This document shows positions 27,474-35,463 of a stretch of 64,000 nt of DNA, in pieces (positions within the stretch are counted from its first letter, which is position 1; the number at the start of each line of letters is the position of its first letter). Origin of the DNA: an uncultured Prevotella sp. (GTDB lineage: Bacteria; Bacteroidota; Bacteroidia; Bacteroidales; Bacteroidaceae); assembly GCA_900320905.1 (NCBI GenBank), contig ONTZ01000014.1:1-64000 (forward strand), given 5' to 3'. The position numbers and the translations under genes were made by a program. The notes beneath the pieces were generated by a model. That model was not told the origin of the DNA and did not search any database. It worked only from the letters and a program-made list of their open reading frames with translations.

Positions 27474-29092
27474 AAGCCCCAAAGGTTATAATTGACATCG
27501 TAACCAGCCAACAGGAACCAGTTGGCCAGTTGCTGTTCGTAATAGCGTAGCAGGTAGAGAGGAGCCTCGACGGTTTCTTCAAGTGTAGTCCCAGACTCAT
27601 GTTCACGCGCTCCGATTCCCGCTTTCAGATAGAGAAAGGCCGAGATGAGGTCAGCCTGAGTGATACCCGAGTCTTCACACATCTCTTCCAAGTCATTGGT
27701 GGTCAGGTCCACCTTCGACAGAATCTCATTGATATTGGGAATTAAGTCGAAAGCATTTATCCTGCGTCTGGCAAAGCCGCCGTCGTTGACAGCCTTCTTC
27801 AAGTCGATACCCCAACTTTCAAGCGTCTTGATGACCTTCAAGAGGTTCAAGTCGCCCACAATGTCGTGGTAGTAGCGGTTCTGCTCACCCTCATAATAGA
27901 GCACGGGCCAGAACTGGATGGCTGCCACCGTCTGTATCAACCACACGATGGCCGAGAGGGAATGGTCGAGTTTGAACACCAACGTATTGGTCTGCAAGTT
28001 GGTCTTGCCAGGCACGATGCTCGGTGTGAAGCCTTTCTCCCTCATCCAGGGAATGATGGCACGTACAGACTGTATAGGCACATAGTTGTCATGGCGGCTG
28101 TGTTCGATAAAGTATTTCTGCGTCGAGTCGGGCTCCCAGCCGTTCATCAGGTTAATCTTTTCCAACTGAGCCATCATGGCCTTGGCCTGTGGCGTCTCGA
28201 CATCCATATAAGCAGGCTGCAACAGGTTGTGGAGCGAGTCTTGCATACTGACGCCGTATTCCGTCAGCGTACTCTTTTCCTTGGTCTTAATAAACTCTTC
28301 TACACCCGAGGCCAAAGGCTCCTTGAAGAGGTCTTTCCATGCTATGTCCATGTGGCAGTTCTTCACCGTCGAGATGAGCATCATGATGACATCCTTGCAG
28401 TCCTCGCACCAGTCCTTCTTCACATATTCCCGATAGGCCACGACATAGTCGGTAGGGCCACCGCCGGCAAAGGTCTTGGTGAAGGTGACACCCTTGTCCT
28501 TATACTCCATGTCGCGCAGTTTGGCCACGTAGAGAGACTCTGAGCCACCCTGTGAGAAACCGAGATTAAAGAGGTACTTGCCTTGCGGCAGATTTTCATC
28601 GGTGAGTATCTGACGGGCCGCCAACAGACCGTCGAGCGAATTGCGGGCATTCACGTCGCCACTATGGTAGAACATCGGATATTGGCTCGAAGAACCATAG
28701 CCGATGAAATCGCTCATTACCAGGATATAGTTGGGTTGCAGCGGGTTGACAATCAGACCGTTGATGAGTTCTTGATTACCCGCTGAGGGACAGTCCTCGG
28801 GTGAGCCCAAGGTGGCGCGGTTGAAGAGCATAATACCGTCGCAGGGGGTGCCGTCGATAATGTTCGAGGGAATCATTATCACACCGCTGATGGTGGCGGG
28901 CTTGCCGTCGGCATCCTTCGAGGGGTACTCGTAGATGATGCGGCGTACGGAGCGTGAACTCAACGAGAAGTCTCCCACTCGGGCCTTGACGACCGTGTCA
29001 CGGTCATAGATAATTTTATAGTTAATATTCTGCGCAGCACTGGTGAGCACTGAGGCTATAAGTGCCAAGAGTATGATGGTTGTCTTTTTCAT
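27470..29092 (-). CDS. Secretory lipase-like alpha/beta hydrolase
   Basis: This 540-residue exported protein has a signal peptide (ending LTSAAQ). The nucleophile elbow is NLGFSQGGSES. Further motifs are ATISGVIMIPSN, LVMSDFIGYGSS and the acid/histidine region HSRHDNYVPIQSV. This order resembles the secretory lipase (LIP, PF03583) group, though residues about 380-540 have no obvious counterpart. The RBS AAGGAG before the ATG at 29092 supports that start over ATGs at 29098 and 29110. It is the middle gene of a leftward operon: 2-20 bp after the endonuclease/phosphatase-fold gene and overlapping the lipoprotein gene. Confidence 0.75.
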   Translation of the reverse strand: MKKTTIILLALIASVLTSAAQNINYKIIYDRDTVVKARVGDFSLSSRSVRRIIYEYPSKDADGKPATISGVIMIPSNIIDGTPCDGIMLFNRATLGSPEDCPSAGNQELINGLIVNPLQPNYILVMSDFIGYGSSSQYPMFYHSGDVNARNSLDGLLAARQILTDENLPQGKYLFNLGFSQGGSESLYVAKLRDMEYKDKGVTFTKTFAGGGPTDYVVAYREYVKKDWCEDCKDVIMMLISTVKNCHMDIAWKDLFKEPLASGVEEFIKTKEKSTLTEYGVSMQDSLHNLLQPAYMDVETPQAKAMMAQLEKINLMNGWEPDSTQKYFIEHSRHDNYVPIQSVRAIIPWMREKGFTPSIVPGKTNLQTNTLVFKLDHSLSAIVWLIQTVAAIQFWPVLYYEGEQNRYYHDIVGDLNLLKVIKTLESWGIDLKKAVNDGGFARRRINAFDLIPNINEILSKVDLTTNDLEEMCEDSGITQADLISAFLYLKAGIGAREHESGTTLEETVEAPLYLLRYYEQQLANWFLLAGYDVNYNLWGL

Positions 29093-29112
29093 TGTCATGT
29101 CTCCTTTCATCC

Positions 29113-30204
29113 TTATTTTATCACGCGTTTGCCTGCCTTTCCGCCTTGTTGTTCAATATAGATACCATTCTTAGGTCGGTTCACTCTCTGGCCATTGAGG
29201 TCGTAGACACGACTGCCTTCTGCCTGGTCTATTCTTACATCATCAATGCCGGTGTCTCTTGAAACCACCTTGAATGTGGCTGCCACAGGATAGTGGTCGC
29301 CCAAAGGCTTGCCCTCATTCAGATAACCTTCCTTGTCGAGCAAGAAAGTGACGGGCTGTATCTTCGTACCTATGACGGGATTGATGTAGAGGATCTTGTC
29401 GTATGTCTCCTCTCCCTGCTTGTTCAGTTCCATCCACACATCGGCTACCGTTCCACGGCCTGTCCCATTGATGACATCGATAAACACGCCTTTCACGTCG
29501 TCACGGGTATAGAGGCTGTTCATATCGCCAACGATAATGATGGGACGCGAGTCGAGATGTTGCAGCACATCTTCCCTCAACTGGGTCCACTGGGCCACTC
29601 GCGCATCTTTGTCTTTTGCATCTCTCTCATCAGCCACATCCCTGCTGTCGCTGGCATCCATGTGCATATTGTAAACCACAATACGGGCTCCACTCCTCAG
29701 CGTCACTTCGTAACGGCGGAAGCCCTTGGTCACCATCTCGTCTAAGGCGTGACTGAACTTACCGAAGTTCTGTTGCCAAGGCGTACGGGCTGTGGGTGTC
29801 ACCGTGAGGTCGTTTTTCCAACAGCCCATCAGGCCGTCACACTCAAAACGGTGGTTCTGCAAATGCAGGTAGTCGATGGTATGGTCCACCACATCCACGT
29901 CACCCGTCCACTCGTCCAACCTATAATCGTCTTCAAGCATCACTGAGAGCACATCGTGGTAATTGAAATCCTCCTGCAGCATCAGCAGATCGTAACCTTT
30001 CTTCAACAGGTATTTGCCGATACGAGCCGTGCCGCCGTCTCCCGGACCGTCGGTATTCACTTTAACCATTAATATCTTCTGGGGCAGTCCATCCACGTTG
30101 AGCGTGGCGATGGAAAACTGTTCTCCAACCTCCTGTCCTGTTGCCGTCAGATTACCCCATAAGGTAAAGAGGACGGCTAATGCTATCATTACTTTTTTCA
30201 TCAT
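29113..30204 (-). CDS. Secreted endonuclease/exonuclease/phosphatase-family protein
   Basis: This 363-residue protein has a signal peptide (ending LTATGQ). The fold's metal and catalytic motifs are visible: FSIATLNVDGLPQ, LLMLQEDFNYHD, VYNMHMDASDSRD, IIIVGDMNSLYTRDD, and the final LGDHYPVAATF with the catalytic histidine. The combination suggests a sphingomyelinase-like or phosphodiesterase activity, not resolvable here. A C-terminal tail (VYDLNGQRVNRPKNGIYIEQ, ending KRVIK) matches other secreted proteins of the window. The start at 30204 follows the promoter. First gene of the operon with the lipase-like hydrolase and lipoprotein, together suggesting lipid or phosphodiester breakdown. Confidence 0.8.
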   Translation of the reverse strand: MMKKVMIALAVLFTLWGNLTATGQEVGEQFSIATLNVDGLPQKILMVKVNTDGPGDGGTARIGKYLLKKGYDLLMLQEDFNYHDVLSVMLEDDYRLDEWTGDVDVVDHTIDYLHLQNHRFECDGLMGCWKNDLTVTPTARTPWQQNFGKFSHALDEMVTKGFRRYEVTLRSGARIVVYNMHMDASDSRDVADERDAKDKDARVAQWTQLREDVLQHLDSRPIIIVGDMNSLYTRDDVKGVFIDVINGTGRGTVADVWMELNKQGEETYDKILYINPVIGTKIQPVTFLLDKEGYLNEGKPLGDHYPVAATFKVVSRDTGIDDVRIDQAEGSRVYDLNGQRVNRPKNGIYIEQQGGKAGKRVIK

Positions 30205-30222
30205 ACAATATCTATTTGGGGG

Positions 30223-30253
30223 CAAAGATACAAAAAATAAGCAAAAAAACAAA
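30223..30253 (-). promoter_or_regulatory. Promoter of the phosphatase/lipase/lipoprotein operon
   Basis: Minus-strand TTTG (30253-30250), a 19-bp spacer and TATCTTTG (30230-30223) fit the consensus, with the first ATG at 30204. The strong terminator at 30274-30316 insulates it from the upstream gene. Confidence 0.65.
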
Positions 30254-30273
30254 TCTTTAGGTATTTTTTTGCA

Positions 30274-30316
30274 CAAAAAAAGCGGCCGCTGCGGGAGATT
30301 CCTGCAACGGTCGTTT
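30274..30316 (-). terminator. Intrinsic terminator of the small LTxEQ protein gene
   Basis: On the minus strand a GC-rich stem of about 13 bp (CGACCGTTGCAGG pairing with the CGCAGCGGCCG side) is followed by seven T. It lies directly after the stop of the gene at 30350. Confidence 0.8.
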
Positions 30317-30349
30317 CTTGTTACCCTTAATCTTTTTACTTTTTGCGAT

Positions 30350-30712
30350 TTACTTCATTCTCTGATTCTGAATGGTAGCACCGAAGAGCATCATATAAGT
30401 GCTGTATTGCTCGTCGTTCAGCACGCGGCGCATGTTACGTACATCCTTCCTGATGGCTTTCTCATACTGAATCATTCTGTCAAATCCTTTCGCTTGCGCT
30501 GCTGTTGCCAACTCAGTGTTCAGGCTGTTGCTGATAGCCTCTACGGCTTCCATCTGCTCGGCGGTCAACTGCAGTTTGTCTGCCAGTCTGCGTACGTCGA
30601 AACTCATGTCGTAACGCTCTGCGTTGTTTACTACTGCCTGATTTTCCTCAGTCTCTGCGAACCCGAAGGTCATTGTCATTGCGGCTACTACCGTTAAAAT
30701 AATCTTTTTCAT
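30350..30712 (-). CDS. Small exported helical protein, Spy-like LTxEQ motif
   Basis: This 120-residue protein has a signal peptide (ending TFGFAE). The mature part is helical and contains LQLTAEQMEAVEAI and VLNDEQYSTYMML, reminiscent of the LTxxQ repeats of Spy/CpxP envelope chaperones, though the family is not certain. It is a single gene with its own terminator. Confidence 0.6.
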   Translation of the reverse strand: MKKIILTVVAAMTMTFGFAETEENQAVVNNAERYDMSFDVRRLADKLQLTAEQMEAVEAISNSLNTELATAAQAKGFDRMIQYEKAIRKDVRNMRRVLNDEQYSTYMMLFGATIQNQRMK

Positions 30713-30881
30713 TGTTCTTTTATTTTTTATTGTTATCCTGTTTTCTGTTTGTTATCCTGACTTTTTTGTTGTCGTGATTTTTGTTTCTTTGTCTCTTTGA
30801 CGCAACAAAAAGGAAAAGGTTTAAAAAACAATGAAAAAAAATTTTTTTTGCCCAGAAAATGGGATTCTCAGATAAATGTAT

Positions 30882-30889
30882 TACCTTTG
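30882..30889 (+). promoter_or_regulatory. -7 box of the carboxylesterase operon
   Basis: TACCTTTG fits the consensus and lies 21 bp before the ATG at 30911. The upstream TTTG at the usual distance is not evident. Confidence 0.55.
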
Positions 30890-30910
30890 CAACAAAAATC
30901 AGTGAGAGAC

Positions 30911-32491
30911 ATGAAAAGAATGATTTTGAGCCTCATTAGTCTGCTGTTCGCCACAGGGTTGGCAATGGCACAGGAGGTCAGTACTGCGGTGGTCAGCACC
31001 AAGAGTGGAAAAGTGAGTGGGATCATCCAGGAGGGTACAATGGCCTATCTCGGTATTCCGTATGCCAAGGTGGAGCGTTTCATGCCACCCCAGCCCGTCA
31101 AGAAATGGAGCGGTATACGCAAATGTGACCACTGGGGTCCGATGACGATGCAACAGCAGAACCGTCCGATGACGGAAGACCAGATGTCGGAGCAGTGTTG
31201 TGTGCTGAATGTATGGACTACGGATGTAAAGGCCAAGAAGCCTGTCATGTTCTGGTTGCACGGTGGCGGTTTCGACTCTGGCACCTCTGAATGGGATCCC
31301 GGTATGTGCCTGGCAAAGAAGGATGTGGTGGTGGTGAGCATCAACCACCGTCTGAACATCCTCGGTTTCCTCGACCTCTCCACTTGCGGCAAGAAATATA
31401 AGTATTCTGGTAATGTGGGTATGCTAGATGCCGTACAGGCTCTGGAGTGGGTGCGCGACAATATTGCCAACTTCGGCGGCGACCCCAACAACGTGACTAT
31501 CTTTGGCGAGTCGGGTGGTGGCGGCAAGGTGGGTACGCTGATGTGTATGCCCAAAGCCAAGGGACTCTTCCACAAGGCTATCATCATGAGCGGCACCATC
31601 CTCAACGTGAATACGAAAGCGATGACTGAGGAATTGGGCGAGGCCGTATTAAAAGAATTAGGTATTGACAAGAAGCATGTTGATAAAATAAATAAGGTGT
31701 CTTATCAGGATCTTTACGCCGCTGGCCAGCGGGCGATGGCTGCCAGCATCGGAACACGAAGGCCTGGTACACCGATGATGTGGGGCTTCGGACCTACACC
31801 TGATGGGGAGGTGCTGCTGAAACAACCCTTCCAGCCAGACTTCGCGGACTTCAGCGACGACATCCCCCTCATGATTGGCACCACGTTCAACGAACTGCAG
31901 CGGGCCCGATACAATCAGAATATCACTTTAGAGCAGGCACGTACCGAACTGCTACGTACCTTCGACGCCGAGACCGATGCTTATATCAGTGCCTTCTGCG
32001 AGACCTATCCTGACAAGTCACTGCGTGATTTGCCTGCCGACCTGCTCTGCATCGACTGGCTGTTCCGCCCGAAGACCATCATCACCGCTGATGCCATCGG
32101 TGGCCAGCGCAAGGCCGACACCTATGTTTATATGTACACGGTTGGCGAAAGCGATAACCGAGGCTATAAAGGCTCTGCGCTTGGTTCAGAATTAAAATAC
32201 TGCTTCGACGTGCTGCATCATTATAGCAACCAACTGTCGCAGTCGTGCATCGACACAAACAAGAAATGGGCGACAATGATGAGCGATGTCTGGGCTAAAT
32301 TCGCCCATGACGGCAACCCCAACTATGCTGGACTGCCCGACTGGCATCCTTACACCAAGGAGAACGGTGAGTTGGTTGAGTTTGGTGGCAACAAGCCCAC
32401 CCTACGCCACAACCACGACCGTAAACTCGAAGAAATCATCAACCGCCACTGCTTCAAGCAACTGGACGAGTTTTACAAACGACAGAAATGA
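30911..32491 (+). CDS. Secreted type-B carboxylesterase
   Basis: This 526-residue exported alpha/beta hydrolase has a signal peptide (ending GLAMAQ). It carries the type-B carboxylesterase hallmarks: YLGIPYAKVERF, EQCCVLNVWTTD, FWLHGGGFDSG (oxyanion hole), ALEWVRDNIANFGGDPNNVTI and the nucleophile GESGGGGKVGT. The usual GESAGG is replaced by GESGGG. The frame also runs upstream of the promoter, so the ATG at 30911 is chosen. Its stop overlaps the start of the ABC ATPase by 4 bp (ATGA), an odd pairing of a secreted esterase with a cofactor transporter part. Confidence 0.88.
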   Translation: MKRMILSLISLLFATGLAMAQEVSTAVVSTKSGKVSGIIQEGTMAYLGIPYAKVERFMPPQPVKKWSGIRKCDHWGPMTMQQQNRPMTEDQMSEQCCVLNVWTTDVKAKKPVMFWLHGGGFDSGTSEWDPGMCLAKKDVVVVSINHRLNILGFLDLSTCGKKYKYSGNVGMLDAVQALEWVRDNIANFGGDPNNVTIFGESGGGGKVGTLMCMPKAKGLFHKAIIMSGTILNVNTKAMTEELGEAVLKELGIDKKHVDKINKVSYQDLYAAGQRAMAASIGTRRPGTPMMWGFGPTPDGEVLLKQPFQPDFADFSDDIPLMIGTTFNELQRARYNQNITLEQARTELLRTFDAETDAYISAFCETYPDKSLRDLPADLLCIDWLFRPKTIITADAIGGQRKADTYVYMYTVGESDNRGYKGSALGSELKYCFDVLHHYSNQLSQSCIDTNKKWATMMSDVWAKFAHDGNPNYAGLPDWHPYTKENGELVEFGGNKPTLRHNHDRKLEEIINRHCFKQLDEFYKRQK

Positions 32492-33282
32492 GTAGCGAGA
32501 CCATCAGACTGAGTAACCTGAGTATCGGGTACCATAGTAAGAACGGTACACGGGTGGTAGCGGCTGGTATCAATGCAGCCATCAGAAGTGGGGAACTGAC
32601 CTGTCTGTTGGGTGCCAACGGCGTGGGTAAGTCCACGCTGCTCCGCACACTCGCCACCTTCCAGCCGAAACTCGACGGCGAGGTGCTGATTGAGGGACAG
32701 GAGGTTACTACCTTCAATGACAAGGAACTGAGTCGGATGATTGGCGTGGTGCTGACAGAGAAACCTGATATCAGGAATATGTCTGTACGCGAACTCGTGG
32801 CCTTGGGACGTTCACCTTATACAGGTTTCTGGGGAACACTGCACGACGATGACTGGCAGGTGGTGGACGAGGCCATCCATGCCGTCAGGATAGAACCGCT
32901 CCGAGAGCGTATGATCCATACCCTATCCGACGGAGAACGGCAGAAGGTGATGATTGCCAAGGCACTGGCGCAGCAGACACCAGTCATCTACCTTGACGAG
33001 CCGACGGCCTTCCTCGACTTCCCCAGTAAGGTGGAGATGATGCAACTGCTTCGCCGACTGGCTCAGGAACAGCAGAAGACCATCTTCCTCTCAACCCACG
33101 ACTTCGAACTGGCTCTGCAGGTGGCCGATACACTATGGATTATGAGGAATGAGGATTACCAGACAAGCGTAGTTATCGGCACTCCAGAGGAACTGGCACA
33201 GAGTGGAGAACTCGCCCATTATGTGGAGCGGCCAGGTATCAGTTTCGACCCCACCACCCTTTCTGTAAAGGTGAAAAAGTGA
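32488..33282 (+). CDS. FecCD-type ABC transporter ATPase (cobalamin/siderophore)
   Basis: This 264-residue ATPase has the Walker A motif GANGVGKSTLL, the Q-loop near VVLTEKPDI, the signature LSDGERQKVMIAKAL, Walker B VIYLDEPTAFLD, and the switch histidine in LSTHDFELAL. It belongs to the group serving iron-chelate and vitamin B12 importers. A FecCD permease lies 1 kb away on the opposite strand, and a CobD-like gene follows, so cobalamin or cobinamide is the likely cargo. The C-terminus KVKK is encoded inside a GTGAATA-type simple repeat. Confidence 0.85.
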   Translation: MSSETIRLSNLSIGYHSKNGTRVVAAGINAAIRSGELTCLLGANGVGKSTLLRTLATFQPKLDGEVLIEGQEVTTFNDKELSRMIGVVLTEKPDIRNMSVRELVALGRSPYTGFWGTLHDDDWQVVDEAIHAVRIEPLRERMIHTLSDGERQKVMIAKALAQQTPVIYLDEPTAFLDFPSKVEMMQLLRRLAQEQQKTIFLSTHDFELALQVADTLWIMRNEDYQTSVVIGTPEELAQSGELAHYVERPGISFDPTTLSVKVKK

Positions 33283-33309
33283 ATAGTGAATAATGAATAG
33301 CGAATAGTT
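33270..33309. repeat. GTGAAAA/TGAATAG simple repeat after the ABC ATPase
   Basis: Short imperfect repeats GTGAAAAA, GTGAATA, GTGAATAA, TGAATAG and CGAATAG span the end of the ATPase gene and the gap to the CobD-like gene. Related tracts occur at 16147-16170, 57045-57080 and 62577-62613. Confidence 0.55.
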
Positions 33310-34332
33310 ATGACTTACGGACACGGAGATGATAAATATCGCTACGGCGATCGGATAAAAATGAACTTCAGTTCTAATATCTACCAACGGGCAGACCTGA
33401 CAGAACTGAAGGACTATCTGGCTACCCGACTTGACGCCATTGGCAATTATCCGGAGCCGGAGCCGAAGGCATTGGAGGCTCTGATTGCAGAAAAACTGGA
33501 GATCTCTGCCGATATGGTGATGGTGACCAACGGAGCCAACGAGGCCATCTACCTCATCGCACAACTCTATCGTCATTGGGCTTCTGTCATTCCACAGCCC
33601 ACCTACAACGAGTATGCCGATGCCTGTCGGATGTTCGGGCATACCATCTCCTACGATCGTAATGATGAACTCAATATACTGCCCGAAGACCGCATTTACT
33701 GGTTGTGTAATCCTGACAACCCGACGGGTAATGTGCTGTTGAAATCGCTCATCACCCATATCATCCGTAAGCATCCGCGCTATCTCTACGTTATCGATCA
33801 GAGTTACGCTGACTACACCCTCCAGCCGATGCTCGAAATGAAGGAGATGCTTGACTGCTACAATGTGATGATCCTCCAGTCGCTCTCAAAGAAATACTGT
33901 GTCCCAGGTCTGCGACTTGGTTATCTGACGGCTTCACCTATTATTATAGATCGTCTGCGCGATATCCGTCAGCCTTGGACGGTGAATGCCCTTGCCATCG
34001 AGGCCGGAAAATGGCTGGTGGAGCACGACCCGAAGGTGTTGCCCGACCTGAAGGAATACCTTGACGAAGCTCAGCGCCTCAAGCAGCAACTGGCCGACAT
34101 CGAGGGACTGATGGTGATGGACACACAGACGCACTATATGCTGGTGAACATCGACTGGGCCACCAGCCTGGAACTAAAGAACTGGCTCATCGAACACCAC
34201 GGCATCCTGATTCGTGACGCCTCTAACTTCCACAGTCTCGATGACCACTGTTTCCGTGTAGCCGCCCAGACACCAGAGGAGAACGATGCCCTGATCAGTG
34301 CCATCAAGGCATACCGCGAAGAAAAGCAATAG
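33310..34332 (+). CDS. CobD-like threonine-phosphate decarboxylase / HisC-like aminotransferase
   Basis: This 340-residue fold-type I PLP enzyme has NFSSNIYQ at the N-terminus, MVTNGANEAIYLIAQ, the CNPDNPTGNVL loop, DQSYADY, and the cofactor lysine in LSKKYCVPGLRLGYL. The arrangement matches CobD, which makes aminopropanol phosphate for the cobalamin lower ligand, as well as HisC. The adjacent FecCD-type transporter parts favour CobD. It runs 28 bp after the ABC ATPase and converges on the permease with a 4-bp gap. Confidence 0.75.
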   Translation: MTYGHGDDKYRYGDRIKMNFSSNIYQRADLTELKDYLATRLDAIGNYPEPEPKALEALIAEKLEISADMVMVTNGANEAIYLIAQLYRHWASVIPQPTYNEYADACRMFGHTISYDRNDELNILPEDRIYWLCNPDNPTGNVLLKSLITHIIRKHPRYLYVIDQSYADYTLQPMLEMKEMLDCYNVMILQSLSKKYCVPGLRLGYLTASPIIIDRLRDIRQPWTVNALAIEAGKWLVEHDPKVLPDLKEYLDEAQRLKQQLADIEGLMVMDTQTHYMLVNIDWATSLELKNWLIEHHGILIRDASNFHSLDDHCFRVAAQTPEENDALISAIKAYREEKQ

Positions 34333-34336
34333 GACT

Positions 34337-35350
34337 TTATTTCCTGCCTTTGGCAATGACGTAGATGATGACAGGTGCACCCATGATGGGTGTGACGGCA
34401 TTCAGCGGTATGACACCGTTCTCGCCTGGCAGGAAACAGATGATATTACAGACGAGAGCCACGACGGCACCACAGAGGATGGTGGCAGGCAGGAGCACAC
34501 GGTGGTTGTCTGTCGTCAACAGCAGACGGGCGATATGGGGTACTGCCAGTCCGATGAAGGCCACTGGTCCGCAGAAGGCCGTGGTGATGGCAGTCAGGAT
34601 GCCCGTCACGATGAGGAGCCAGTTGCGGGTGCGCAGGATGTTGATACCAAGGTTTTCTGCATAACGGTCACCCAGCATCAGGGCATTCAGGGGTTTGATG
34701 AGTAGCAGCGCTCCAACCAGTGCGAGGATGGTAATGGAAGCAAAGACTGGCATCGTCTTCATCGACACCCCGCCGAAGGATCCCATTCCCCACACCATGT
34801 ACGACTTTACGCCTTCATCTGTTGCAAAGAAATTCAGCAACGAGATGGCGGAGTTGGAGATATAGCCAATCATGATGCCGATAATGAGCAGCATCACATT
34901 GTTCCTAACGATGCTGGAAAAGAAGAAGATGACTGCCATCACCGCCATCGCTCCGATAAAGGCTGCTATCAGTATGGCTACAAAACCGGAGATGCTGACG
35001 GAACCTGCTGAGATACTCCCCCCGAGAAGCAGCATCACAAGAGCAACACCCAAACCAGCACCACTGTTGATACCAAAAATACTCGGGCCAGCCAACGGGT
35101 TGCGGAAAGCCGTCTGTAACATCAGTCCGCTGACGGCTAATGCCCCTCCGCAAAGCATGGCGGTGATGGCCTGTGGCAGTCTGGACTCGAGGATGATAAA
35201 GCGCCAGGAGGGTTTTGCCGTCTCGTCGCCCATCAGGATACTAAACACGTCGGAAGCAGGAATCTTGATGGATCCCATCACCAGATTGAGCACGAAGAGA
35301 ACAATAATCAAAAGTCCCAATCCGACACAATATAATGTACCTTTATTCAT
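34337..35350 (-). CDS. FecCD-family ABC permease (cobalamin/siderophore)
   Basis: This 337-residue protein has about ten membrane segments. The conserved LPQAITAMLCGGALAVSGLM segment of BtuC/FecD permeases, NPLAGPSIFGINSGA, AVPHIARLL and the G-rich TPIMGAPVIIYVIA C-terminus are present. It should pair with the ATPase at 32488, but the two are on opposite strands and no periplasmic binding protein is nearby. The promoter (TTTG 35392-35389, TAATTTTG 35368-35361) is good. Confidence 0.88.
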   Translation of the reverse strand: MNKGTLYCVGLGLLIIVLFVLNLVMGSIKIPASDVFSILMGDETAKPSWRFIILESRLPQAITAMLCGGALAVSGLMLQTAFRNPLAGPSIFGINSGAGLGVALVMLLLGGSISAGSVSISGFVAILIAAFIGAMAVMAVIFFFSSIVRNNVMLLIIGIMIGYISNSAISLLNFFATDEGVKSYMVWGMGSFGGVSMKTMPVFASITILALVGALLLIKPLNALMLGDRYAENLGINILRTRNWLLIVTGILTAITTAFCGPVAFIGLAVPHIARLLLTTDNHRVLLPATILCGAVVALVCNIICFLPGENGVIPLNAVTPIMGAPVIIYVIAKGRK

Positions 35351-35360
35351 TTAGACGTGA

Positions 35361-35392
35361 CAAAATTACTAAATCTTGCACCAAAAAGCAAA
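35361..35392 (-). promoter_or_regulatory. Promoter of the FecCD permease
   Basis: Minus-strand TTTG (35392-35389), a 20-bp spacer and TAATTTTG (35368-35361) fit the consensus. The expected leader is about 5 nt. Confidence 0.6.
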
Positions 35393-35409
35393 ATAATTGC
35401 CGAAAAAGT

Positions 35410-35439
35410 TTTGAATGCCCCATTTATTTTGTATTTTTG
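35410..35439 (+). promoter_or_regulatory. Promoter of the GH9-GH3 operon
   Basis: TTTG (35410-35413), an 18-bp spacer and TATTTTTG (35432-35439) precede the GH9 start at 35464. A second TTTG is at 35428-35431. Confidence 0.6.
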
Positions 35440-35463
35440 TAGCGGAAAGTAATAGTGAAACCT

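Noticed and set aside
30797-30910. N-terminal extension of the carboxylesterase
   Set aside because: It lies upstream of and across the TACCTTTG promoter box, and the ATG at 30911 begins a clean signal peptide.
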